Part shown: positions 23,997 through 31,250 of the stretch, in pieces
Numbering within the stretch: the stretch's first letter is position 1
Layout: each line of letters begins with the position of its first letter
Assembly (NCBI RefSeq): GCF_019263585.2
Contig: NZ_JADQDF010000001.1
Coordinates: 620,001 to 684,000, forward strand
Origin: Pseudonocardia oceani
GTDB taxonomy: Bacteria > Actinomycetota > Actinomycetes > Mycobacteriales > Pseudonocardiaceae
Length of the DNA: 64,000 nt
Direction of reading: 5' to 3'
The notes under the pieces: model-generated
Seen by the model: only the letters and a program-made list of their open reading frames with translations
Told to the model about the DNA's origin: nothing
The model's database searches: none
Translations under genes and position numbers: made by a program

Positions 23997-25661
23997 TCAA
24001 CCGACCTGGGCGGGCTCGGCGGAGCTCGACAGCACGAACCCGTCGAAGTCCTTCGCGACCACGCCGTCCAGCCACTGCGCGTAGGCGCCGGCCCCACCGA
24101 AGTAGAACAACGGGCTGCGGGGCTTGCCGGGGATGTTCGCCCCGAGGTACCAGCTGCCCACCTTCTCGCCCTGCGGGATGAGCGTCATGTGGAGCACCTC
24201 GTCGAGGTGCGCCTTCCACGCCGCGGCGGCCTCCGGCGTCGCCTCGATGCGGTCCAGGCCCTGCTCGCCCATCCGCTCGAGCGCCTGCCCGAGGGTCCAC
24301 ACGACCTTCTCCACGACGACCGGGATGTTGGCGTAGGCGCTCTGCGGCCCGCAGATGAAGAGGAGGTTCGGGAAGCCGGGGTTGGAGATCCCGAGGTAGG
24401 TCTGCGGCCCCTCGCGCCACTCGTCGGTCAGCCTGCGACCGTCCACACCCGCGATGTCGATCTTCTCCAGGGCGCCGGTCACGGCGTCGAAGCCGGTGGC
24501 GAACACCAGGACGTCCACCTGGTGCTCGGCCCCCGACGCGGTGCGCACCCCGCCGGGGACGATCTCGGCGATCGGGTCGGACAGGACGTCGACGAGCGTG
24601 ACGTCGTCGCGGTTGTAGGTCTCGTAGTAGCCGTGGCCCGCCGGCGGGCGCTTCGCGACGTAGGGGTAGCCCTTCGGGCACAGCAGCTCGGCCGTGACCG
24701 GGTCCTTCACGGTCTCGCGAATCTTGCCGCGGATGAACTCGGACGCGGCGTCGTTGGAGCGCTGGTCGATGAGGATGTCGTCGAAGGTCTCGAACACGTA
24801 GTGGAAACCTCCGTCGCGCCAGCCCTGCTCGAAGACCTGCTCGCGCTCCTCGTCGGTGACGTCGTCGTAGACCCGACCGGCCGGGCTCATCGGGAAGCCG
24901 AAGACGTGCGACTGCGCCTTCTGCCAGATCGCGGGGTAGTCGGCCTTGATCTGCGCGACCTGCTCCTCGCTCAGCGGGTGGTTCTGCGCGGGGACCACGA
25001 AGTTGGGCGTCCGCTGGAAGACGGTCAGGTGCGCCGCCTCCTCGGCGATGACGGGGATCGCCTGCACCGCACTGGCCCCTGCACCGATGACCCCGACCCG
25101 CTTCCCGGCGAAGTCCACCGGCTCCTTCGGCCAGTTGCCGGTCACGTACACCTCGCCGGCGAACGAGTCGATGCCCGCGAACTGCGGCTTGTGAGGCACG
25201 GACAGGTGGCCCAGCCCGGTGATGAAGTACGTGCACCGGAGCGTGTCACCGGTGTCGGTGCGGACGCTCCAGGTATTCGACCGGGCGTCGTAGGACGCCG
25301 ACTCGACCCGCGTGCTGAACCGGATGTTCTTGCGGAGGTCGAACTTGTCGGCCACGAACCGCTGGTAGTCGAGCACCTCCTGCTGCTTCGGGTAGCGCTC
25401 CTTCCACGTCCACTCCTCGAGGAGTTCCGGGAAGGACGAGAAGCAGTAGGACCAGCTCTCGCTGTCGGTTCGCGCGCCCGGGTACCTGTTCCAGTACCAC
25501 GTCCCACCGACGTCCGTTCCCGCTTCGACGGCGACGGCGGACAACCCGAGCCTGCGCAGCTCGATGAGCATGCGCAGCCCGGAGAACCCCGCTCCGACCA
25601 CGACGGCGTCGAAGTCGGTCCCGCTGTCGGTCCTGCCGGTGTCCGTCGTCTGCGTTGACAT
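23997..25661 (-). CDS. Baeyer-Villiger-type flavin monooxygenase
   Basis: The 554-aa protein has the first Rossmann motif VVGAGFSGL (22-29), the BVMO box GGTWYWNRYPGARTD, and the second Rossmann motif GVIGAGASAVQAIPVI. The family fingerprint FxGxxxHxxxWP appears at residues 167-178 as FAGEVYVTGNWP, with valine at the usual histidine position. BVMOs insert one oxygen next to a ketone carbonyl using NADPH and O2, giving an ester or lactone. The start is ATG 25661 behind GAGGAGGA. It is followed by the acyl-CoA synthetase gene 10 bp downstream and preceded by two operator-like sites. It is clearly different from the truncated BVMO at 13265. Confidence 0.9.
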   Translation of the reverse strand: MSTQTTDTGRTDSGTDFDAVVVGAGFSGLRMLIELRRLGLSAVAVEAGTDVGGTWYWNRYPGARTDSESWSYCFSSFPELLEEWTWKERYPKQQEVLDYQRFVADKFDLRKNIRFSTRVESASYDARSNTWSVRTDTGDTLRCTYFITGLGHLSVPHKPQFAGIDSFAGEVYVTGNWPKEPVDFAGKRVGVIGAGASAVQAIPVIAEEAAHLTVFQRTPNFVVPAQNHPLSEEQVAQIKADYPAIWQKAQSHVFGFPMSPAGRVYDDVTDEEREQVFEQGWRDGGFHYVFETFDDILIDQRSNDAASEFIRGKIRETVKDPVTAELLCPKGYPYVAKRPPAGHGYYETYNRDDVTLVDVLSDPIAEIVPGGVRTASGAEHQVDVLVFATGFDAVTGALEKIDIAGVDGRRLTDEWREGPQTYLGISNPGFPNLLFICGPQSAYANIPVVVEKVVWTLGQALERMGEQGLDRIEATPEAAAAWKAHLDEVLHMTLIPQGEKVGSWYLGANIPGKPRSPLFYFGGAGAYAQWLDGVVAKDFDGFVLSSSAEPAQVG

Positions 25662-25753
25662 CGGTCTCCTCCTCGGAGTTCGAGGTCGCCCGGCGGGCGC
25701 CGCGAAGAACTGGAACGCGTCCTGACCGCGACTCGCCCGCATCGTGGCGGTAC

Positions 25754-25775
25754 TCGACTCGTGGGTCAATGTTCG
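25754..25775. promoter_or_regulatory. Operator-like site B upstream of the BVMO operon
   Basis: The core GACTCGTGGGTC preceded by TC matches the site between the carboxylase and esterase genes at most core positions. It lies about 95 bp upstream of the BVMO start codon. Confidence 0.55.
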
Positions 25776-25839
25776 TGGGCCGTGAAAGGTGATCGAGCGC
25801 GTGTGCACCTCTGAAGCACTGGTGACATGGAACACCGAG

Positions 25840-25861
25840 TCGACTCGTCAGTCAACTCTTG
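25840..25861. promoter_or_regulatory. Operator-like site C upstream of the BVMO operon
   Basis: The core GACTCGTCAGTC is a perfect GACT-N4-AGTC inverted repeat and is followed by AACTCTTG exactly as in site A. It lies 86 bp upstream of site B, a spacing suited to cooperative repression. Confidence 0.6.
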
Positions 25862-26266
25862 CCCGGAATCTCGTTCTGCGTCTGCTCGTCGACCACGCCG
25901 GAGGCGACCCTCGTCGAGACCATGCGCGATCGCGACTCGATCGGCACGACACCGCGCAGACACGGACCGACCACAGGACCCGACAACACACTCCAGGTCG
26001 TGGTCCCGACGTGGTCCCCGGGATTCATGACCATGGCTCGCCGAGCACTCAGGCAGGACCGCCTGCCCGACGCCGCGCCGTCACAGCCACGCGCCGACCA
26101 CGGTTCGACCACGGCGAGCAAAGGCGCCACAGCGTCTGAAGATCAACATCTGGTTGACCGACTGGGTGACTACGGACCTGGATCCGGACGGATTTCCGGG
26201 GATGCCGGGGGACGTCGCGGCGCCCTGACCTGCACATACGCCCTTGAGGTGCACTCACACGACCTT
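25862..26266. other. Gene-free stretch before att2
   Basis: About 400 bp hold no convincing gene or hairpin. It joins the BVMO control region to the right-hand att repeat and is probably residual element DNA. Confidence 0.45.
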
Positions 26267-26329
26267 CTTGACACGGAAGAGGTCACAAGTTCAATCCTTG
26301 TATCGCCCACCACGTAAGGCCTGGTCAGA
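26267..26329. repeat. att site 2 (63-bp direct repeat of tRNA-Val 3' end)
   Basis: This is an exact copy of 11731-11793, starting at the anticodon loop of tRNA-Val(GAC). The 5' half of the tRNA is absent, so it is a duplicated attachment core and not a gene. It ends the catabolic island and starts a second, decayed element. Confidence 0.9.
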
Positions 26330-26358
26330 ACCCCATCTGGGGATCCTGCCCAGGCCTT
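26316..26358. terminator. Hairpin following att2 (copy of the att1 hairpin)
   Basis: AAGGCCTGG at 26316-26324 pairs with CCAGGCCTT at 26350-26358, with an inner CCCCATCTGGGG stem. It is the counterpart of 11780-11822 and ends the decayed second integrase gene. Confidence 0.5.
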
Positions 26359-27227
26359 CTTGGCGTTCTGGGCGGGATTGGGTAACTACGTGAGTCACTA
26401 TCCCGGCGTCGCCCCGGGAACACGCGGTTCGTGGCCGTCGCACCCTCCTCGATGACCGGCCGCAGCTGCTTGCGGTAGACCGACTCGGTCACCTTCGAGC
26501 CGCCCGTGTGCCCGATCAACCGGGCGATCTCCTCGACGGCACTCCCCCGTCCGACAGCAGCGACACGAAGCTGTGGCGCAGCTCCCGCGGTGACCACCGA
26601 CGGTCGTTCAGGCCGGCAGCGACGGCCACGCGCTGGAAGTCACGGCGCACGTCGGCGGCGGGCATCACCGTCCCCGCCTCGGCCGCGAAGACCAAGTCGC
26701 GGTCGGTCCACCGCTCTCCCGCCGCAGCTCGGGTGGCCACCTGCCGGTCGCGGTGCTCCTCCAACGCCTCCACGCAACGCGAGTGTCCGCCGCGAACCCC
26801 GTGTCAACGCCAGACCCGCACGTTCGGCGGAACCGGTGGGACGCCGTCCAGATCGCCAACCAGGTCGACGTGCTCCCACGTCAGCGCACGCATCTTGCGT
26901 CGGCCCAGCGCCGGGACGACGTGACGCAGCGCGAGGTCGCGCAGGGTCTGCACCGTGCTCGGGTCCCGCCCGCCGAGCCCGTGGTCGGGCCAGTCCTGCA
27001 CCGCCTGCTGCACGGTGTAGCTCTGCGCGGCGATCAGGACGCCGTCGTCGTGGTCGCGGACGAGCTCCTTGAGCCGGTTGCGCGCCTCGGTCCGGGTGCG
27101 TCCGCTGGCCTTGCCGACGATGCGCTTGCCGGAGGGCGTGTGACCCCACGGTGATGGTCGCGACCCATCGCTGTCGTGCCTCGTCGTAGTGCAGGCCACC
27201 GTCGCCGCGGCTACGCCGCGCCGTCAT
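26325..27227 (-). pseudogene. Decayed second copy of the island integrase
   Basis: The sequence parallels 11789-13028 closely. The ends are nearly identical, but about 110 codons around the core-binding/catalytic junction are deleted: VPALGRRK runs directly into RALTWEHVDLV. Further small indels follow near 26780-26810 and at 26536, the latter breaking the frame after LRHSFVSLLSDGG. It also carries the same CCCC frameshift (27144-27147) near the N-terminus as copy 1. The natural start would be ATG 27227. Confidence 0.88.
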
Positions 27228-27455
27228 CGGCTTGCCGCACCAGCAAAGCGACGTACTCGGCGATCGCGGCGGCGGGGATGAGCCGGGCCGGCCCTGGGTC
27301 ACCGAGCGCAGCCGGCCCGAGCGGATCAGCTCGTAGATCACCGAACGGCTCAACGACAGCAGCCGCATCGCCTCGGGAACGCGGTACAGCTGCACCGTCT
27401 GGTCGCCGCCCTCGTGCTCCTCGTTCCGCATCTCTGCCTCCTTCGACCGATCCAC
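27211..27455 (-). pseudogene. Frameshifted second copy of the excisionase-like gene
   Basis: The sequence is nearly identical to 13012-13257 but lacks one C in the run near 27284, so the frame changes after SVTQGRPG. The identity with copy 1 stops abruptly after the shared GATCCACGGGAGGC at about 27463, where unrelated sequence begins on each side. Confidence 0.85.
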
Positions 27456-27463
27456 GGGAGGCG

Positions 27464-27716
27464 TTGCCGCGCCGGCCCCGGTCGTCGAACTCGCCCGGTC
27501 CGGCGGCGATCGCCGGGGCGCGCAGCGCCCGGATCATCGGGCCCAGCTCGAGGTCGAACTCACCCGGACCGGTCTGCGCCGGCTGCCACCCCGTGTCCCG
27601 TCCGCCCCAGCTCGCGATCATCCGCGGCCACACGTGCTCCTGCGCCCGCCCCGGCCCCATCCGGTAGGGGAGACCAGCCCACCGACTCGCCTCCCGAGCA
27701 CCACCTTGGTGATCAT
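27464..27716 (-). pseudogene. Relaxase fragment
   Basis: From ATG 27716 the sequence reads MITKVVLGRRVGGLV, and after a frameshift near 27675 continues as MGPGRAQEHVWPRMIASW and TGPGEFDLELGPMIRALRA. This is the first ~70 residues of a relaxase related to the one at 2408-3880. The gene ends at the junction with the second excisionase copy. It shows that the second element was once mobilizable. Confidence 0.82.
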
Positions 27717-27899
27717 CGGCGGGCCTCGAACTCCGCTGCCGCCATCTCGATGACGGCCTCCTCGCTCGTGGTCCATCTCGAACCCGAGGAACGCCCCCGT
27801 TCCGCACTGACCACGCCCCTGAGCCGGCCGGAAGCATCGCTTCCGGCATATCTCGCTCTGCCTTGCTCTGCCCGCCGAGCGGCATCAGCGACTACCGCG

Positions 27900-28706
27900 T
27901 CAGCCGCCGCCGGGAACCTCGCCGGTGCTGGTGAGGTGGTCGGCGACGTCGCGCAGCTTGGTGTTGGTGGCCTGGCTCGCGCGGATCAGCAGCTGGAACG
28001 CCACCTCGCTGCTGATCTTGTAGCGTTCCATCAGGATGCCCTTGGCCTGGCCGATCAGGTCGCGCGACTCGAGGCCGCGGCTCAGCCGTTGGTGCTGTTC
28101 GGACCCGACGAGGGCGATCGCGGCGTGGCTGGCCAGGAGCAGGGCGATGTGCTCGGACTCGTCGTCGAAGCCGTGCGGGTCGTGGTTGTAGAGGTTGAGC
28201 GCGCCGAGGTTCTCGCCCTCGACGTAGAGCTGTACCGACATCATCGACCCGATGCCCAACTCCAGAGCCCGCCCGGTGAACTGCGGCCACCGGTCCTCCG
28301 TGCCCATGTCCGACAGCCGCATGGAGCGCTGGTTGTAGATGGTGCTCATGCACGGGCCCTGCCCGGTCTCGTACTGGGCCCGATCCACCCGCTGGGCCAG
28401 CTCGTCGGTGCACGCCGTCGTCTCGATCGTCGTACGCCGGGTCACCCGGCTGATGGCGGCGATCTGCGCCCCGGGCACGTTGTCGACCGCCGCTTGCACG
28501 ATGCCCGCCAAGGTGTCGTCCAGGGTGGGTTCCTGCTGCAGCTCCCGCGCCAGCTCGCTCAGGTGCACCGCGAGGTCGTCCGGGTGCAGGTGCTTGCCGG
28601 TGTCGCTGCTGGACGGGCGGCCGCGACCGTCGCTGCCGGATGAACCCGCCCGGTCGTCGGGGCGCCCGGAAGCACTGCTCACATGATGGGTGGTCGTCGT
28701 GCTCAC
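27900..28706 (-). CDS. GAF and ANTAR domain regulator
   Basis: From GTG 28706 the protein has 268 aa. After a Ser/Gly-rich tail there is a GAF domain (about 55-195: AISRVTRRTTIETTACTD, YETGQGPCMSTIYNQRSMRL, MMSVQLYVEGENLGALNLY). A C-terminal ANTAR domain follows (about 205-255: LIGQAKGILMERYKISSEVAFQLLIRASQ). ANTAR proteins bind paired RNA hexaloops and prevent transcription termination; the GAF domain supplies the signal. Targets are unknown. An earlier ATG 28754 is possible but has weaker coding character. Confidence 0.9.
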   Translation of the reverse strand: MSTTTTHHVSSASGRPDDRAGSSGSDGRGRPSSSDTGKHLHPDDLAVHLSELARELQQEPTLDDTLAGIVQAAVDNVPGAQIAAISRVTRRTTIETTACTDELAQRVDRAQYETGQGPCMSTIYNQRSMRLSDMGTEDRWPQFTGRALELGIGSMMSVQLYVEGENLGALNLYNHDPHGFDDESEHIALLLASHAAIALVGSEQHQRLSRGLESRDLIGQAKGILMERYKISSEVAFQLLIRASQATNTKLRDVADHLTSTGEVPGGG

Positions 28707-28893
28707 CTTCTTCTCCGTGCGGAACCCCGCCGTTGGACTCATACAGCCCATCACAGGTACCGCTGCGCCGGCGAGGCTGGTAGACAGGCGGTGCTTGGTG
28801 CTGGTCTTGATGACCCAGGATTGCGATCAAGCGCGACACAGCGAGGCCGTCGTGCGCCACACCACCGATCCCCGGTACCCCCCGGGAGACCAT

Positions 28894-29239
28894 ATGCGCC
28901 GCATCAGCGTCCAGATCGCCTTTCCGCGTCCCGCCGTGAGGCTGGTGTGCGTCGCTGGTGAGGTGGACATGGCGACTGCACCGGTCCTGCGCGAGGCGTG
29001 CACCCGCGACCTCCGCGGTCGGCCGCCGGTGCGCGATCTGGTGGTCGACCTGAGCCGGGTGGGGTTTCCTGGCCTCCGCCGGGCTCCACGTCCTGCTCGA
29101 GTGCCACGCGCAGTTCGCCACCGTCGGCCTGGTCGCGCAGCATCCACCGGTCGCCGTGCCGCTGCGGATCACGGGCCTGGACGGGGTGCTCTCCCTGCAC
29201 GCCTGCCTCGCCGACGCGCTGCGCGTCCTCGATGAGTGA
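28894..29239 (+). pseudogene. STAS-domain anti-sigma factor antagonist, frameshifted
   Basis: ATG 28894 starts a STAS domain (VRLVCVAGEVDMATAPVLREA, VRDLVVDLSRVGF). One extra T near 29068 then shifts the frame. In the restored frame it continues FLASAGLHVLLECHAQF and ends ADALRVLDE at 29239. It lacks the expected serine context DxSG (LASAG is present). It is either inactivated or carries a sequencing error. It is divergent from the GAF-ANTAR gene. Confidence 0.75.
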
Positions 29240-29462
29240 GCAGCGCCTGGAGGTGAGCGCCTCTGGCCATCTGGCGCGGGTGCGGGCGCACCGGGTCGTG
29301 CTGTGCGCCGAACTGGACGCGGTCCGCCGGCGGACGGTGCAGATGCGGGAGGACGACCGAGCGCGCCGACAGCGGATGCGCAGCGCCAGGAGCTGGTACC
29401 GGAAGCCCGGCTCGCCACCAGCGATCACGGAGCCCGCCCCGTACCGTCGTCCGGAGGGGTAG
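29232..29462 (+). CDS. Small hypothetical protein
   Basis: A 76-aa frame starts at ATG 29232, overlapping the end of the STAS gene (ATGAGTGA). It is basic, with a likely helix HLARVRAHRVVLCAELDAVRRRTV followed by an Arg-rich stretch. I recognise no family. The overlap supports coupling, but codon evidence is weak because the region is decayed. Confidence 0.4.
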   Translation: MSEQRLEVSASGHLARVRAHRVVLCAELDAVRRRTVQMREDDRARRQRMRSARSWYRKPGSPPAITEPAPYRRPEG

Positions 29463-29639
29463 ACGTCCGCCGCGCGCCGTGCACCCCAGGTCCGGCCGTT
29501 GAACACACCTTCGGCCGGACCGCCGGACTGCGACTCGCCCTGCCCGGCTGCTGAGCGGGATCACCCTGGCCGACAGCGACGCAGGATCGGCGGATCACCC
29601 GGTCGGCATGGGGATTGCGGGCGGTGGTCCACCCGGGCC

Positions 29640-29985
29640 TTGCAGTAGAGGGCTTCGACCAGGTCCTCGACCTTGCGAGTGGACACGCCGCGCAGATGGG
29701 ACTCCATCACCACCGCGAACAGGGCCTGCTCGACCGGCGCGCCGCTCGAGCAGCGACGGGGAGACCGAGCCGGTGCGCAGCTTCGGGATCCGCGACGCCG
29801 CATCCCGCCGTCGTGGACAGGATGCGGACGCGGTGCCCGTTGCGCTGGGCGGTGCGTTCCGCGGAACGCTCGTGAGGGCCGGCACCGATCGCGTCGGTGA
29901 GCTCGGCCACGATCAACGCCTGGATAGGTACGCCGAACGGGCCGGGAGTTACACCACCAGCGGAGACGTGACCTCGGCCGGATGA
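29640..29985 (-). mobile_element. IS256-family transposase relic
   Basis: Pieces of an IS256/Mutator-type transposase lie on the minus strand in several frames: ELTDAIGAGPHERSAERTAQRNGHR, IPKLRTGSVSPSLLERR, and ALFAVVMESHLRGVSTRKVEDLVEAL. At least two frameshifts separate them, and neither the catalytic C-terminus nor inverted terminal repeats are visible, so it is a dead fragment. Confidence 0.85.
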
Positions 29986-30239
29986 GTCGCTCGGTGATCG
30001 GGACGCTGCCCGAACGGGCAGCCGCCACCGAGACTGATCCACCGACCTGTCGACTCACGACCTCGACGCACTGCGCGCTGTCCAACACCGTCTCAACCAC
30101 CGCCCACGCAACACTGACGGGTGGCGAACACCCGCCGAACCGTGGGGGCCTGATGGCGCCATGATCCGGTCATCGCCGCGGCGGTTCCCGAATCCAGCTT
30201 GAAACCCGCGGTCCTCGGACGGGTCGCACCTTCACACCC

Positions 30240-30515
30240 TTAGCTGCTGGAACGCAGGCAGAGATCTTTACCCTCGACGGCATAGCCCTCGGTTCCGTTC
30301 GGGCAGTTGTCGATGTCATCGACGGTGCTGACCACAGCTCGTCCGCTGTCGCAATCGACCTCAGTGATCCTGGCCGTCGCGCCGCCCTGGTTCGCGACCG
30401 AGACGCAGTCGCCGCGCTCGATCCCGCCACCATCGCTGAACAGCAACGCCGCGAGGGCGCCGCCCGCGACCAGGATGCCGGGCAGGATCAAGCGGCTGGG
30501 GGACTTGGGATTCAA
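30240..30515 (-). CDS. Small membrane-anchored LppU/SCO3897-like protein
   Basis: The 91-aa protein has an N-terminal membrane segment (LILPGILVAGGALAALLF) and a short exported domain with three cysteines (GDCVSVANQ, VDCDSGRAVVSTV, LCLRSS). The pattern fits LppU/SCO3897-type secreted proteins, whose function is unknown. The N-terminus MNPKSPSR supports the ATG 30515 start, with GGAGATC in front of it. Confidence 0.72.
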   Translation of the reverse strand: MNPKSPSRLILPGILVAGGALAALLFSDGGGIERGDCVSVANQGGATARITEVDCDSGRAVVSTVDDIDNCPNGTEGYAVEGKDLCLRSSS

Positions 30516-30820
30516 CGTCGATCTCCTTGCAGTGCTGGGGGCTTGCGTGTACGTCGAGCCGCGGTCGATCTCCGTTACCCGGCCCTCGGCACGAGTCAGC
30601 CATACCTCGTCATGACGCGGTCACCTCGTCGATGTCGCCGTCGAAGTCGGGTCACACCGTCACCGAAACGCCGTCGTCACAGCGCGGGCGACGGGCCCGG
30701 TTCAGACGACGCTCAGCGCCGCACCGGACATACCTCCCCATGTTGCGATGCGCGTCCCGGCGTCCATTCGCCCGGATCGTCGGCGGCCTCGCGCTGCTGG
30801 TCGCGGCGTTGGTGGTCCAG

Positions 30821-30849
30821 CGCCCACCACGTAGGCCTGGTCAGAGCCC
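30821..30849. repeat. att site 3 (partial, diverged)
   Basis: CGCCCACCACGTA-GGCCTGGTC and the following AGAGCCC match the tRNA 3' end and downstream part of att1 with a single-base gap. The downstream hairpin arms (CCTGGTC and GACCAGG) and the ...TTCTTGG.CTTCTGGGCGG sequence also correspond to att1. The anticodon half of the core is missing. Confidence 0.75.
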
Positions 30850-30980
30850 AATCGGAGGATTCGGACCAGGTCTTCTTGGCCTTCTGGGCGGCGCTGAGGG
30901 CGGAGTTCGCGCGGTAACCACCGCCGGTCGTCCAGACCTGCTGCGGCGGCCACACGCCGGAAGACCGCCGCCGGTTGCCG
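30850..30980 (-). pseudogene. Third integrase scrap
   Basis: On the minus strand the segment reads VFRRVAAAAGLDDRRWLPREL, matching FQRVAVAAGLDDRRWSPREL of the integrase at 11789. It then jumps to a C-terminal-like tail (RRPEGQEDL for RRPGQDPQL). Most of the gene is deleted. Its position next to att3 mirrors the two larger modules. Confidence 0.7.
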
Positions 30981-31250
30981 CACGGAGCCCGGGCTGCTGC
31001 TGCTCGACGTCCTGCGCCGCGTGCACCGGGAGGCCGCCGACCGCAGCTCGACCGGTTCGCGATGCGCGACACGCCGACCGGCGACATACTCGTCCCGCGG
31101 CTTCAGCCACGTGGCCGCGAGGAGAGTCATGACCCACCGGCTCCGTCGATGCGCAACGCCCGCCCGCGGTGCGCGATCAGTCGCGCCCACGTCCGATGAG
31201 CACGTGTTCCACGCGCCCTCCGGACTCCGCCCGTCGTCCCGGGAAGGCCG

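Larger units (their letters stand above)
30516..31250. other. Degenerate stretch with att3 remnant
   Basis: No intact gene is visible over about 735 bp. The stretch contains the third att-like sequence at 30821-30849 and an integrase scrap near 30850-30980. The remainder shows only random high-GC open frames. The last part should hold the promoter of the large phosphatase gene at 31251. Confidence 0.55.

Noticed and set aside
26267-26338. A second tRNA-Val gene
   Set aside because: Only the sequence from the anticodon loop onward is present; the acceptor 5' strand and D-arm are missing, so it is a duplicated att core.
29561-30100. An intact small gene in the IS256 region
   Set aside because: The recognisable transposase pieces lie in different frames, so any single frame is only part of a dead element.
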